Assembly (NCBI GenBank): GCA_029861675.1
Contig: JAOTYV010000035.1
Span: forward strand, 1-24,357
Direction of reading: 5' to 3'
DNA length: 24,357 nt
Origin: Alphaproteobacteria bacterium
GTDB lineage: Bacteria > Pseudomonadota > Alphaproteobacteria > UBA8366
The translations under genes and the position numbers were made by a program. Under the pieces are notes generated by a model, which was given only the letters and a program-made list of their open reading frames with translations, did no database searches and had not been told where the DNA came from. Positions 7,969 through 17,455 of the stretch are shown here, piece by piece (the stretch's first letter is position 1; each line of letters begins with the position of its first letter).

Positions 7969-8973
7969 CTAGTTCCAGCCCGATGCTTGCTGTTTCACTT
8001 TTGGCGTTTCGTGCGCCTCGTATCCGTGGCTCGCTGACAGCCGTTCTGCATCCAGCAATAACCGCGCCAGAGAAACCGGGTTGAGCGGCTGCAACCCGTC
8101 GGCGATGTTTGGCGTTGCGCTGAAGTCGCAGAATGCCGCTTGGCAGGCGTCCGCGGCGGCGAGCGCAGCCCCCAGGCGTTGGGTCAGGTCCAGCCCGGTG
8201 ACCAGCAGGCGGCGCGGCGCAACTTTCTGGAACGCGGTCGCGATGCGGGCCGCTTCGACCGCGTCACGGCCGGCGTCGAGGACCAGGATTGGATCGATAT
8301 CCGCCGCACCCACCAGTGAGAGAAGCTTTGCCATATCGTCGACGTCGTAGGGATTGGTGCCCGTGCTGTCGATCAAGACGAAGTGATCGGGCGGCGTCGC
8401 TTCGATGAAGGTTGTTAGTTCGCGCGGGTTTTCGGTCGCTTTGACCGTCAAATTCAGGCGTTGCGCGTAGGCGCTGATCTGCTCCACCGCGCCGGCGCGG
8501 CTTTGATCCGTGGTGATCAGCGCGACCGGGCTGCGCGCCATAGTCAAACGCGTCGCCAGCTTCGCCATCGCCGATGTCTTGCCGGTCCCCGGCGGGCCGA
8601 CCAGCATCAGCGGCCGAGGCGGCGTGGTCTCGGGGAGCGGATTGAATTCGAATATGAGATCCAGGGCGCCGGCCAGTGTCGGAACCGAATCCGAACCGCC
8701 AAGCATTGCCACGGTATTCAGCATCTGATCCGACAGGCTTCTCGGCACGCCATGCCGGTCGAGCACATTGCAGATGTTATCGACCGGCTCCAGGTCTGCG
8801 CTATCCGGCGCCTGCTCGATTTCCGGCTCAATTTCCTCGATTGCCGCGGTAATCCGGACACCGTCCGCGCCATTGTCGGAGGTCGAGACGATGATCGATT
8901 CATCGCCCAGCTCATCGCGAACCATCCGCATGGCGTCTGACATTGTTGGCGCTTGGAACGTTTTTAGGCGCAT
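7969..8973 (-). CDS. flhF: SRP-family GTPase FlhF (flagellar placement)
   Basis: A 334-residue protein with the FlhF N-terminus (MRLKTFQAPTMSDAMRMVRDELG), a helical N domain (about 70-115) and the SRP-GTPase G domain: G1 GPPGTGKT at 126-133, TTDQSRAGAVEQ at 154-165, G3 DSTG at 202-205. The G4 motif, normally TKxD for guanine recognition, reads TGLD at 259-262. FlhF marks the pole or site where the first basal-body proteins assemble. The acidic linker after the first 45 residues is short, so the whole protein is shorter than many FlhF. It sits between flhA and flhG in the usual order. ATG 8973. Confidence 0.93.
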   Translation of the reverse strand: MRLKTFQAPTMSDAMRMVRDELGDESIIVSTSDNGADGVRITAAIEEIEPEIEQAPDSADLEPVDNICNVLDRHGVPRSLSDQMLNTVAMLGGSDSVPTLAGALDLIFEFNPLPETTPPRPLMLVGPPGTGKTSAMAKLATRLTMARSPVALITTDQSRAGAVEQISAYAQRLNLTVKATENPRELTTFIEATPPDHFVLIDSTGTNPYDVDDMAKLLSLVGAADIDPILVLDAGRDAVEAARIATAFQKVAPRRLLVTGLDLTQRLGAALAAADACQAAFCDFSATPNIADGLQPLNPVSLARLLLDAERLSASHGYEAHETPKVKQQASGWN

Positions 8974-8992
8974 TTACTGTTCGTCTGCCCTT

Positions 8993-11128
8993 CTAGATTT
9001 GATCCAACGTCTTGATTTTGGCTTTCGGATGGATCTCATTTTGCGACATTACTACGGTGATTGGCCGGAATCGCTCAATGACCGACCGCACAAATGCGCG
9101 AATTCCGGGACTAACCAGCAATACCGGTGTTTCGCCCTGCATCGCCTGACGCTCGAAAGTAGTGCGTACGGCGTTAATAAATTCTTGCAATCTGCTGGGC
9201 GCCATCGAGAGTTGCTGGTCGTCGCCCTGGCCGACGATCGATTCCGCGAAGGCGTGCTCCCAATCCGGCGACAGGGTGACGAGCGGGATGAAGCCTTCGT
9301 CGTTCGTCGCGGCGTCCGATATCTGCCGCGCCAGCCGGCCCCGCACATGCTCGGTGATCTGCGTAACATTCCGGGTAAAGCCGGTCGATTCCGACACGCC
9401 TTCGAGGATTGTGGACAGATCGCGGATCGATATCCGTTCGGCAAGCAGGTTTTGCAGGATCCGTTGCACGCCGCCGACCGAAATCTGTGTGGGAATCAGG
9501 TCGCCGATCAGCTTTTGCTGTGGCTTGTCCAAATCGTCGAGCAATTTCTGGGTTTCCGCGTAGGACAGCAATTCGTCCATGTGATCGCGGATCAGTTCGG
9601 TGATGTGGGTGGTTACGACCGTCGGGGCATCGACGACCGTGTATCCGCGGAACATGGCTTCTTCGCGGTAGCGCTCGGCGATCCAGGTCGCCGGAAGGCC
9701 AAATGTGGGTTCGGTGGTTTCCTCCCCCTTCAAACTGATCGGCTCGCCGCGCGGGTCCATCACCAACAGCATATTCGGCCGCAACTCGCCCGTGCCGGCC
9801 TCGATTTCCTTGATGCGCACGATGTATTGGTTGGGCGGGAGCTGCAGATTGTCCTGGATGCGGACCGGCGGCATGACGAAGCCCATTTCCGTGGCGAGCT
9901 GCCGGCGCAGTGCCTTGATTTGATCGGTCAGGCGGCGTTCCTGCGGATTGTTGATCAGGGCGAGCAGGCCATATCCCAACTCGAGACGGATGCTGTCGAT
10001 CTGCAATGCCGTTGAAATCGGTTCTTCCGCGTTTGTTTCCGGCGCGTCGGCGATGCTTTCTTTTTCACGCTGCTCGGCTTCCGCGGTTTGATCGCGGCGA
10101 TAGGTCATATAGGTCAGCCCGCCGGTGACGGCGGACAGAAACAAGAAGGGTATGGCCGGAATACCCGGCAATAATGCGATACAGAAAAGAACGGCCGAGC
10201 ACATTCCGAGCGCGGTGGGATAGCCGCCGAGTTGCTCGAAGACTTTGGTTTCCTTACCGCCTGAAATGCCGGATTTGGTGACCAGCATGCCGGCGGCGGT
10301 GGAGACGATCAGCGCCGGTATTTGCGTAACCAGCCCGTCGCCGACGGTCAAAAGCGTATAGGTTTCGGCCGCCTGGCCCAGTTTCAAATCCTGCTGCGCG
10401 ACACCGATGATGATGCCGCCGACGATATTGATGAAGGTGATCAGCAGGCCGGCGATGGCGTCGCCGCGGACGAATTTGGAAGCGCCGTCCATGGAGCCGT
10501 AGAAAGCGCTTTCCGCTTCCAGTGTCGATCGCCGCTCGCGGGCCTGGTCTTCATTGACCAATCCCGCGGAGAGATCCGCGTCGATCGCCATCTGTTTGCC
10601 GGGCATTGCGTCCAGGCTGAACCGTGCCGCGACCTCGGCGATGCGGCCGGCGCCCTTGGTGATGACGACGAAATTCACGATGATCAGAATCGCGAAAATG
10701 ATGATTCCGATAACGTAATTGCCGCCGACCACGAAGTTTCCAAACGCCTCGATGACGTGTCCCGCGGCCGCCGTTCCCTGGTAGCCGTCCGACAGGATCA
10801 ACCGGGTCGACGCCATGTTCAGCGCGAGCCGCAACATGGTCGCCAGCAATAGAATCGTCGGAAAGGTATTGAGTTCGAGCGGCGTCCGGATAAACAGCAC
10901 CGCCATCAGGATGATCACCGAAAAGGTAATCGACAGGGCGAGACTGAAATCCAGCATCCATGTCGGCATCGGCAGCAGCAACACGACGAGAATGCAAATG
11001 ATACCCAGCGCAAGCGCGACGTCATTGCGCCGGTTTAGCATGGCGAGCGGCCGGAACGACTCCCGGAGGCTCTCCGTGGCGGTCGTTGCCGGGTCGGCCC
11101 CGGGCGGTTCGCTGGTGGTGTCAGTCAC
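8993..11128 (-). CDS. flhA: Flagellar export gate protein FlhA
   Basis: A 711-residue membrane protein of the type III export gate. The N-terminal half holds several hydrophobic segments, starting with VALALGIICILVVLLLPMP (about residue 38) and including the conserved LLLATMLRLALNMASTRLIL and MDGASKFVRGDAIAGLLITF stretches. The C-terminal half (about 360-711) is the soluble domain that docks FliI/FliJ and export chaperones. Length is normal for the family. The start is GTG 11128 with no clear Shine-Dalgarno; the first internal Met (MLNRRNDVAL, about residue 29) would be a shorter alternative. Located directly after flbD and before flhF. Confidence 0.96.
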   Translation of the reverse strand: MTDTTSEPPGADPATTATESLRESFRPLAMLNRRNDVALALGIICILVVLLLPMPTWMLDFSLALSITFSVIILMAVLFIRTPLELNTFPTILLLATMLRLALNMASTRLILSDGYQGTAAAGHVIEAFGNFVVGGNYVIGIIIFAILIIVNFVVITKGAGRIAEVAARFSLDAMPGKQMAIDADLSAGLVNEDQARERRSTLEAESAFYGSMDGASKFVRGDAIAGLLITFINIVGGIIIGVAQQDLKLGQAAETYTLLTVGDGLVTQIPALIVSTAAGMLVTKSGISGGKETKVFEQLGGYPTALGMCSAVLFCIALLPGIPAIPFLFLSAVTGGLTYMTYRRDQTAEAEQREKESIADAPETNAEEPISTALQIDSIRLELGYGLLALINNPQERRLTDQIKALRRQLATEMGFVMPPVRIQDNLQLPPNQYIVRIKEIEAGTGELRPNMLLVMDPRGEPISLKGEETTEPTFGLPATWIAERYREEAMFRGYTVVDAPTVVTTHITELIRDHMDELLSYAETQKLLDDLDKPQQKLIGDLIPTQISVGGVQRILQNLLAERISIRDLSTILEGVSESTGFTRNVTQITEHVRGRLARQISDAATNDEGFIPLVTLSPDWEHAFAESIVGQGDDQQLSMAPSRLQEFINAVRTTFERQAMQGETPVLLVSPGIRAFVRSVIERFRPITVVMSQNEIHPKAKIKTLDQI

Positions 11129-11163
11129 TGTCTAACCACGTTCGATATTCGATCGATTGCGGA

Positions 11164-12492
11164 TCACATTCCGCCCGGCGTGGGAACGGCGATGCCTTCT
11201 TGCGTGTACTGCTTCAATTTGTTGCGCAAGGTTCGAATGGAGATTCCCAGAATGTTGGCGGCATGCGTCCGGTTGCCGAGGCAATGCTGTAGCGTTTCGA
11301 TAATCAGATCGCGCTCGACCTCGGCGACCGTCTTGCCGATCATCCGGGCGCCGCCGCTTTCCGATGTCGCGGCATTCCCGTCGGACGATTCCTGCGTCAG
11401 GTTCAGGCTGATCGCCTCACTGTCGATTTCGTCGCCCTGCGCCAGCAGAATGGCGCGATGAATGGTGTTCTCCAATTCGCGGACATTGCCGCGCCAGGTA
11501 TGACCGGACAGCCGGGCCGCGGCTTCGCGGCTGAAAGGCCGATAGGCGACCCCGTTCGCCGTGGCGTACTTCTCGGAAAAAAATTCGGCGAGCAGCATGA
11601 TATCCTCGGGCCGCTCGCGCAGGGGAGGGACCTTCACGTTGACCACGTTCAACCGGAAGAACAAATCCTCGCGAAATTCACCCACCTTAACCGCTTCTTC
11701 CAGGTTGCGGTTGGATGTGGCGAGGATACGCACGTCGATCGATACCGGCTGGCTGCCGCCGACCCGGTCGATTTCGCGTTCCTGAATGGCCCGCAGCAGC
11801 TTGGCCTGAAGCCGCTGGTGCATTTCGCTGATTTCATCCAGCAGCAGGGTGCCGCCGTTGGCTTCCTCGAATTTTCCGATGCGCCGGGCGATAGCGCCGG
11901 TGAACGATCCTTTCTCATGGCCGAACAGTTCTGATTCCAGCAAATTTTCGGGGATCGCCGCGCAGTTCACGGCGACGAACTGCTTCTTGGCACGTTTGCT
12001 CTTGAGATGAATATGCCGCGCCATGAGTTCCTTGCCGGTGCCGGATTCGCCGGTCACCAAGACCGATGCGTCCGAAGGCGCGATTCTGTCGATCAGGTCC
12101 AGCACCGTCCGCATCGACGGATCCTGATGGATGATGGTGCTGCTTTCTTCCGATACGGCTTCCAGCACGGCGGCGATCAATTCGGCATCCGGCGGCAGGG
12201 GGATGTACTCCTTGGCGCCGGCCCGGATGCTCGCAACGGCGATGTCGGCGTCGGTGCCGATGCCGCATGCGACGACCGGGATGCTGAAGCGTTCGGTGGC
12301 AAGCTGCGTGACCAACTCGCCGATATCCAGCTTGACGTCGATCATCAAGAGCTCCGCGCCCCGGCCAGACCGCAGCGCCTCCAGCGCTTCGCCTACCGAA
12401 TGCACGTGGCTCACCTTGGCGCCGCGCGAGAGCGCAATTTTCCCCGCGGTGGTGATGTGCCCATCCAAGTCGCCTACGATCAACAATCTCAT
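11164..12492 (-). CDS. flbD: Sigma-54-dependent flagellar transcription regulator FlbD
   Basis: A 442-residue enhancer-binding protein. The N-terminal receiver-like domain (1-115) is degenerate: residues 7-10 are G-D-L-D instead of a clean acidic pair, D52 is present, but the conserved Lys is Leu (IPLPPD, 97-102), a layout I know from Caulobacter FlbD, which is controlled by FliX rather than by ordinary phosphorylation. The AAA+ domain has Walker A GESGTGKE (148-155), the sigma-54-contacting loop as GSFTGA (195-200), and Walker B GGTLLLDE (213-220). A Fis-type helix-turn-helix follows near 400-435 (NRTHAANILGISIRTLRNKL). It should activate the sigma-54 promoters at 21829-21844 and 22673-22688 and may repress fliF. 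It lies between motA and flhA. Confidence 0.93.
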   Translation of the reverse strand: MRLLIVGDLDGHITTAGKIALSRGAKVSHVHSVGEALEALRSGRGAELLMIDVKLDIGELVTQLATERFSIPVVACGIGTDADIAVASIRAGAKEYIPLPPDAELIAAVLEAVSEESSTIIHQDPSMRTVLDLIDRIAPSDASVLVTGESGTGKELMARHIHLKSKRAKKQFVAVNCAAIPENLLESELFGHEKGSFTGAIARRIGKFEEANGGTLLLDEISEMHQRLQAKLLRAIQEREIDRVGGSQPVSIDVRILATSNRNLEEAVKVGEFREDLFFRLNVVNVKVPPLRERPEDIMLLAEFFSEKYATANGVAYRPFSREAAARLSGHTWRGNVRELENTIHRAILLAQGDEIDSEAISLNLTQESSDGNAATSESGGARMIGKTVAEVERDLIIETLQHCLGNRTHAANILGISIRTLRNKLKQYTQEGIAVPTPGGM

Positions 12493-12563
12493 CTATTCAT
12501 CCCGTGGTTCAGGAGTTGCGTGAACTTTGCTTCGGCCTTGGCGGCCGGATGACTTTCGACCAA

Positions 12564-13406
12564 TTAACGAAAATATGCGACGCGGTGTCCCGGCGGCAGG
12601 ACGGTATTGACCAGCATTTCGAGACGCCGCGGATTTTCCTGCCGGGCGATCGAAGTCGCCGCCATCAGGTACAACTGATTGATCAGCATTTCTTCCATCG
12701 CATTCCGCTCCAGCTTCGAAGCGAGCGGCGTAAACACGACATTCGCCAAGACCGCGCCGTAGAACGTCGTCAAGAGCGCGACCGCCATGCTGGGACCGAT
12801 GGCGCTCGGATTTTCGAGGTTGCCAAGCATCTGCACCAAGCCGACAAGCGTGCCGATCAAGCCCATTGCGGGCGAAATCTCCGCCGCCTTTCGCAATATG
12901 GCGACGGTCCGCATGTTCCGCTGCGTCGCCGATTGCATCGCGCGCTGCAGGATGCGTTCGACATCGTCGGCGGCGTTGCCGTCGACAACCATGGAAATGC
13001 CACGGAAGAGCAGACCGCTTTTGGCGAGATCGGGAAGGTAGTCCTGGAGCGAGAGCATGCCTCTGCGCCGCGAAATGTCGGCAAGCTGTATAACGTGCCG
13101 CGCGGCGGATGACGGGTCGTGCGATGAACGGTGGAAGGCCTGCGATACCACGCCGCTCGCGGCAACCATGTCCTGAATGGAGAAGCAGGCGGTGGTCACG
13201 CCGAAGGTGCCGCCGAGGACGATGAAAATCGCCGGCAGGTCGATAAACGCGCCGGGCGAACCGCCGAGAAAGATTGCCGTCGCGATGAGGATTGCCGCCG
13301 CCGAAATGCCGAATACCGTTGCGACATCGAATGATTGACGCGCCCGCGGCGTCTCCAGCGGGACGGATGTTCCAGCTCGTCGTACCGTGTCCGTGCCGTA
13401 CGCCAT
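12564..13406 (-). CDS. motA: MotA/PomA-type stator protein
   Basis: A 280-residue inner-membrane protein of the MotA/PomA family, which with MotB forms the ion-conducting stator. Four hydrophobic segments are visible: about 27-48 and 55-75, then after a large cytoplasmic loop about 172-195 (EISPAMGLIGTLVGLVQML, carrying the conserved Pro and GxxGT) and 205-225. The N-terminus carries roughly 25 extra polar residues before the first membrane segment. The FLGGSPGAFIDLPAIFIVLGGT stretch resembles PomA-type (sodium) stators, but ion choice cannot be read from this gene alone. No motB is adjacent; it sits between fliN and flbD in the fliF operon. ATG 13406. Confidence 0.88.
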   Translation of the reverse strand: MAYGTDTVRRAGTSVPLETPRARQSFDVATVFGISAAAILIATAIFLGGSPGAFIDLPAIFIVLGGTFGVTTACFSIQDMVAASGVVSQAFHRSSHDPSSAARHVIQLADISRRRGMLSLQDYLPDLAKSGLLFRGISMVVDGNAADDVERILQRAMQSATQRNMRTVAILRKAAEISPAMGLIGTLVGLVQMLGNLENPSAIGPSMAVALLTTFYGAVLANVVFTPLASKLERNAMEEMLINQLYLMAATSIARQENPRRLEMLVNTVLPPGHRVAYFR

Positions 13407-13437
13407 GCCTATGGGGTTCCGATCTCGGTGATAGCGG

Positions 13438-13785
13438 TTACTGGGTGCGGTCTGACTTGATGATTTCAGTCATGGTCACGCCGAGCTTATCCTCGACGAC
13501 CACAACTTCTCCACGCGCCACTAAGCGATTATTAACATAAATATCAATCGCTTCTCCGACCTTCCGGTCGAGTTCGACGACCGCGCCGCGGCCGAGTTTG
13601 AGCAATTGATTGACCTGCATTGTCGCCTTACCAAGCACCGCCGATACCTGCACCGGAATGTCGTAGACGGCTTCGAGATCGCCGGTGCTTTGCAATTCGC
13701 CGGTATCGTTTGGGTCGTCGGTGACCGCCTCGGACTCCGGTGGCGATTCAAGCTCGTTCAGTTCTAGGTTTTCATCTTCCGCCAT
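13438..13785 (-). CDS. fliN: Flagellar motor switch protein FliN
   Basis: A 115-residue protein: an acidic, disordered N-terminus (1-35) followed by the SpoA domain (about 38-110) with VYDIPVQVSAVLGKATMQV, LLKLGRGAVVELDRKVGE and IYVNNRLVARGEVVVVEDKLGVTMTEII, all hallmarks of FliN. It forms the lower C-ring with FliM and FliG and, in many species, binds CheY-P. A strong Shine-Dalgarno (AGGAGG, five nt from ATG 13785) fixes the start. It follows fliH by 25 nt. No fliM is in the window. Confidence 0.95.
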   Translation of the reverse strand: MAEDENLELNELESPPESEAVTDDPNDTGELQSTGDLEAVYDIPVQVSAVLGKATMQVNQLLKLGRGAVVELDRKVGEAIDIYVNNRLVARGEVVVVEDKLGVTMTEIIKSDRTQ

Positions 13786-13810
13786 TGCTGCCTCCTGGAA
13801 TTAGGGATGC

Positions 13811-14725
13811 TCATGTGCTCGGCTCGATCTCGGCGCCGCCTTCGTCGAGTCCCGCCGCCGGGTTGGTTTCCACGTCTGCTTCCGTTTCCGCTTCGGTTTC
13901 TGCTTCCGCTTCGGTTTCCGGTGGTGCTTCGGATTCCGGCTCCGCTTCCGCTTCCAATTCCACCGGGCTGACGGTTTCGTCATCCGGCACGGCGGCGGAA
14001 GACGGTCCTTCGTTTTCGCCGTCGGGGCCGTCATCGCCGGTGGCATCGGCCGCGGGGCCGTCCGCTTCGATCTCCAAATACCGGGTTACCGCTGCGTCGA
14101 TTTCCGACCAGACCGCGTCGAGATTTCGCGCCGCCGTACCGTCGCCCCATTCGAGGCGGCAATCGGCAGGGCCCATTTCGGCTTCGGTACGCACGATGAA
14201 GCGTCCCTCAAAGCCCGATTTCTCGACAAGCTCGTCGAGTTTTTCCGCGAGTGCCGCGCCGGCATCCGGTCCCACTAAAACGGTGATTTTCGGTTCTTCG
14301 ACGAGTCGCGACAGGCAATCGATGACAAGCGCTTCGATTTCGTCCGTGCCGTGCCGCATCGCCAGGGTTGGGAGAATTTTGGCGGTAACGGCCGTGGCCA
14401 GGGAGACGCCGTCGCGTGACAATTTTTCGTGCGCCGCAGTCTGGGCCTGCTCGATACGGGGCAACAGCGACCATATGGATTCCAGATGGGCGGCGGTGGC
14501 CGCTTCGACGGAGTCGAGCGCCGCCACCATTCCGGCATCGTGCCCATCGCGATAGCCGTCCTGCCGCGCCGCATCCAGTTCTTCCTGGCTGAAGGTCGGC
14601 TCCGGCGGTAGCTCTTCTTCTTGCTCGGTCTGCGCATCGACCTCGGGATCGGCGTCGAATGACGTTTCGAACAAGAACCGGCGTGCCGATTTTTCCTCGG
14701 TCATCACCCGTGTTTCTTGATCCAC
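13811..14725 (-). CDS. fliH: Flagellar export regulator FliH with long acidic tail
   Basis: From GTG 14725 the product has 304 residues. An upstream GGAGGA, six nt before this GTG, decides the start; an in-frame ATG at 14704 is a weaker alternative. The N-terminal half has an acidic patch, then FSQEELDAARQDGYRDGHDAG (the A/G-x-x-x-G-type repeat region of FliH) and a coiled-coil/helical part; the E-set-like C domain ends near RYLEIEADG. FliH binds FliI and links it to the C-ring. Odd: residues 217-304 are an added acidic low-complexity tail rich in Glu, Ala and Thr, including runs of EAE/ETE repeats (13862-13960). Operon position between fliG and fliN supports the call. Confidence 0.87.
   Translation of the reverse strand: MDQETRVMTEEKSARRFLFETSFDADPEVDAQTEQEEELPPEPTFSQEELDAARQDGYRDGHDAGMVAALDSVEAATAAHLESIWSLLPRIEQAQTAAHEKLSRDGVSLATAVTAKILPTLAMRHGTDEIEALVIDCLSRLVEEPKITVLVGPDAGAALAEKLDELVEKSGFEGRFIVRTEAEMGPADCRLEWGDGTAARNLDAVWSEIDAAVTRYLEIEADGPAADATGDDGPDGENEGPSSAAVPDDETVSPVELEAEAEPESEAPPETEAEAETEAETEADVETNPAAGLDEGGAEIEPST
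13862..13960 (-). repeat. Degenerate tandem repeat coding the Glu-rich tail of FliH
   Basis: About 100 nt of imperfect 6-12-nt units (gcttcc/ggtttc on the plus strand, coding Glu-Ala/Glu-Thr pairs). The units stay in frame. Such a tract can expand or contract by replication slippage in steps of two residues without a frameshift. Units are too degenerate and unspaced for a CRISPR array. Confidence 0.7.
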
Positions 14726-14762
14726 CTGGAATCCTCCGGAGGCGTTTCGGTTGGTAGCGTCG

Positions 14763-15779
14763 TCAATAGACGAGCTCGTCATCTGCATCGCCTTCGGCGA
14801 TGTTTATTTCACCGCGTGACGCAAGATCCTTGGCAACGACGACCATTTCGACTTGCGCCTCTTCGACATCGCGCAGCCGCACCGGTCCCATCGCGTTCAT
14901 GTCCTCGCGCAGGATTTTTGCCGCCCGTTCCGACATATTGTTGAAAAACAGCTCGCGGACGATTTCCGACGAGCCCTTGAGGGCAACTCCGAGCTTGTCC
15001 TTGTCGACGGAGCGCAACAACGTCTGAATACCCGCCGAATCGACCTTGGCAAGATCCTCGAACGTGAACATCAATTGTTTGATCCGGTCCGCCGCATCGC
15101 GGTTGCGGTCTTCCAGCATCGAGATGAACCGGTCTTCGGTGCTGCGGTCCAGATTGTTGAATATTTCAGCCATCACTTCATGTGCATCGCGGCCCTGGGA
15201 GCGGGCGAGGTTTGACATGAATTCGTTACGCAAAGTGCGTTCCACATCGTCGATCACTTCTTTCTGGACGGCCTCCATGCGCAACATGCGCATGATGACT
15301 TCCATGGCGAAGCTTTCGGGCAGGCAGGCCAGCACCCGCGCCGCGTTGTCGGGCTTGATCTTGGACAGCACGACGGCGACGGTTTGCGGATATTCGTTCT
15401 TCAGGTAGTTGGCGAGCACCAGCTCATTCACGTTGGCGAGCTTGTCCCACATGGTGCGGCCGGCGGGGCCGCGGATCTCCTCCATGATCTGACCGACGCG
15501 GTCGCCGCCGAGCACACGGCCGAGCAGACGCTCCGTGCTGTCATACGTGCCGACCAGCGAGCCGGTCGACGAAATCTTCTCGGCGAATTCCATGAATAAC
15601 CGCTCGACCAGCGTCGCGGAAACGGTGCCGAGGCTCGCCATCGTTGAGGAGAGCTCGCGAATTTCGTCGTCGTCCATCAGCTCGAACATGCGCGTCACAT
15701 GGTCTTCGCCGAGGGACAGCAGCAGAATTGCTGCTTTTTCTGTGCCGTTCAGGCTGCGGTAGTCTTCGCGTACTCGCAT
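14763..15779 (-). CDS. fliG: Flagellar motor switch protein FliG
   Basis: From ATG 15779 the product has 338 residues, the normal FliG length. An AAGAG before this ATG supports it; a longer frame from TTG 15812 would overlap fliF and is rejected. N-terminal: [20 protein letters not shown], typical of the FliF-binding domain. Middle: [15 protein letters not shown] at 129-143, the EHPQ-type motif that binds FliM (here EYPQ). C-terminal: [10 protein letters not shown] through [23 protein letters not shown], the charged torque helix that works against MotA. It couples stator force to the rotor on the MS ring. It starts 8 nt after the fliF stop. Confidence 0.96.
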   Translation of the reverse strand: MRVREDYRSLNGTEKAAILLLSLGEDHVTRMFELMDDDEIRELSSTMASLGTVSATLVERLFMEFAEKISSTGSLVGTYDSTERLLGRVLGGDRVGQIMEEIRGPAGRTMWDKLANVNELVLANYLKNEYPQTVAVVLSKIKPDNAARVLACLPESFAMEVIMRMLRMEAVQKEVIDDVERTLRNEFMSNLARSQGRDAHEVMAEIFNNLDRSTEDRFISMLEDRNRDAADRIKQLMFTFEDLAKVDSAGIQTLLRSVDKDKLGVALKGSSEIVRELFFNNMSERAAKILREDMNAMGPVRLRDVEEAQVEMVVVAKDLASRGEINIAEGDADDELVY

Positions 15780-15787
15780 GGTGTCTC

Positions 15788-17455
15788 TTACGCTTGGTCC
15801 TGGTAAATCCAACTACGAATTATCGAGACGGCTTCTTCCGGATGCTTTTCGATAATGTCGCCAATCTTCTTTAGAGATGAAGCCTTTACGCGTCCGTCCA
15901 CCTGATCGACGTCGAGCGCGCTTTCCGGCTCGCCGCCGCGGGCGCCGACGGCAAGCGCGCCTTCTTCGTTCGGGCTCGAAAGCGCGCCAAGCGGACTGCC
16001 GGTCTGGTCGGTCAGCATCGGGCGGCCGTCGGGCCCGATCGCCGCCGGGGTCATGCCGGTCGGCGAAGCCTCGAATATCTTGGCGATCAATGGCCGAACG
16101 ACGAGGAGGATGATCAAGATGCCGACGACCGCGAGGATGAGCACCTCCACCAGCCGGCGGATATCGGTTGTCGAGAAGCCCAGGAAGAGACCGTCATCCA
16201 CACCGCCGAGCAATCCCGGGGGCTCGGCGAAGCGCATGTTCACGACTTCGATCGTGTCGCCCCGTTTGACGTTGAATCCGACCGCGGATTTGACCAATTT
16301 TTCGATATTGGCCAGCTCTTCCTTGCCGCGCGGCTCGAAGATGAACTTGCCGTCGGCGCCTTCGCTGACGCGATCGTTGATGAGCACGGCGACGGAGAGA
16401 GCCTTGATCTTGCCGCTTTCCCGAATGTGTTTGCTGATTTTCTTGGAAATCTCGAAATTTGTCGCTTCTTCGGTGCGGTTGGTGGTCGATTGGGATTTGT
16501 TGGCGTTGTCGGGATTGCCGGTATCCGGCAGGTTTTGCCCAACGCTGACGGCGCCGGAGTCACGCTCCGCGTTCTGGTTCTCTTCGCTGATGCTCTGGGT
16601 CGATCGGACGACCTGACCTTCCGGGTCGTATATTTCTTCATTTGTGACGATGCGGTCGAAATCCATGTCCGCCCTGACCTCGGCGCGGACATTGCCGATG
16701 CCGACGCTCGGCTCAAGCAATTGCTCCAGTGTCTGGTTCAGGCGCCGTTCGAACGTCGTGCGGCGTTCCTCGGCGTTCAGCGCCGCCATCTCCTGGTCGT
16801 CGGCCGTGCCGCCGCGGGACAGCAGGGTGCCGCGGTCGTCGACGATGGAAATACGGTTCGGCCGCAAGCCGGAGACCGCGGTCGCGACGAGGTGTTGAAT
16901 GCCCTGAATTTGGCTCCGGTCCAAGCGTGTGACGCCGCGCATCTTCAAGACGATCGAGGCGCTCGGGTCGAGCCGTTGGCGGCTGAAAATTTCCCGGCGG
17001 GGCAGGACGAGATGCACGCGCGCGCCTTTTACCGAAGAAATCGTTGCGATCGTTCGGGCGAGCTCGCCTTCCAACGCACGGACATGATTGATGTTTTGAA
17101 TGAAACTGGAGGTGCCGAGGGCTTGGTCCCGATCAAATATCTCATATCCGATCGAACCGTCCTCGGGCAGGCCCTGCTCGGCGAAGGTCAATCGGAGACG
17201 GGCAACCTGGTCCGACGGCACGCGGATTTGCTGCTTGTTGGCCGCAACTTCGTAGGGCAGCCCCATCGAATCCAGTTCGCGGGTGATGCGGACGGTATCT
17301 TGCGGGTCGAGATTGTCGAACAGGAGGGCCAGCTGCGATGTGGAGAGCCGGGTAGCCAAAAAGACGAAGAAGACGACCAGGCCTATAGTAAGGCCTGCCG
17401 CGGCGGCCAGACGCCCTGCGCCCAGGTTTTTTACAGTTTCAAGAAAAGCATTCAA
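15788..17455 (-). CDS. fliF: Flagellar MS-ring protein FliF
   Basis: A 555-residue inner-membrane protein that builds the MS ring, the first structure of the basal body. Two membrane segments are visible at about 19-36 and 434-455, with the periplasmic ring-building domains between them ([21 protein letters not shown] and [15 protein letters not shown] are strongly FliF-like) and a low-complexity, Asn/Ser-rich segment at about 285-330. The C-terminus (520-555, [23 protein letters not shown]) is the FliG-binding tail. ATG 17455. It is the first gene of the long operon, behind a 387-nt regulatory gap. Confidence 0.97.
   Translation of the reverse strand: MNAFLETVKNLGAGRLAAAAGLTIGLVVFFVFLATRLSTSQLALLFDNLDPQDTVRITRELDSMGLPYEVAANKQQIRVPSDQVARLRLTFAEQGLPEDGSIGYEIFDRDQALGTSSFIQNINHVRALEGELARTIATISSVKGARVHLVLPRREIFSRQRLDPSASIVLKMRGVTRLDRSQIQGIQHLVATAVSGLRPNRISIVDDRGTLLSRGGTADDQEMAALNAEERRTTFERRLNQTLEQLLEPSVGIGNVRAEVRADMDFDRIVTNEEIYDPEGQVVRSTQSISEENQNAERDSGAVSVGQNLPDTGNPDNANKSQSTTNRTEEATNFEISKKISKHIRESGKIKALSVAVLINDRVSEGADGKFIFEPRGKEELANIEKLVKSAVGFNVKRGDTIEVVNMRFAEPPGLLGGVDDGLFLGFSTTDIRRLVEVLILAVVGILIILLVVRPLIAKIFEASPTGMTPAAIGPDGRPMLTDQTGSPLGALSSPNEEGALAVGARGGEPESALDVDQVDGRVKASSLKKIGDIIEKHPEEAVSIIRSWIYQDQA

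Noticed and set aside
8768..10015. Plus-strand 415-codon frame opposite flhA/flhF
   Set aside because: Antisense shadow of two well-supported genes; the product has no recognisable domain.
13862..13960. CRISPR array
   Set aside because: Units are contiguous, degenerate and coding, without spacers.
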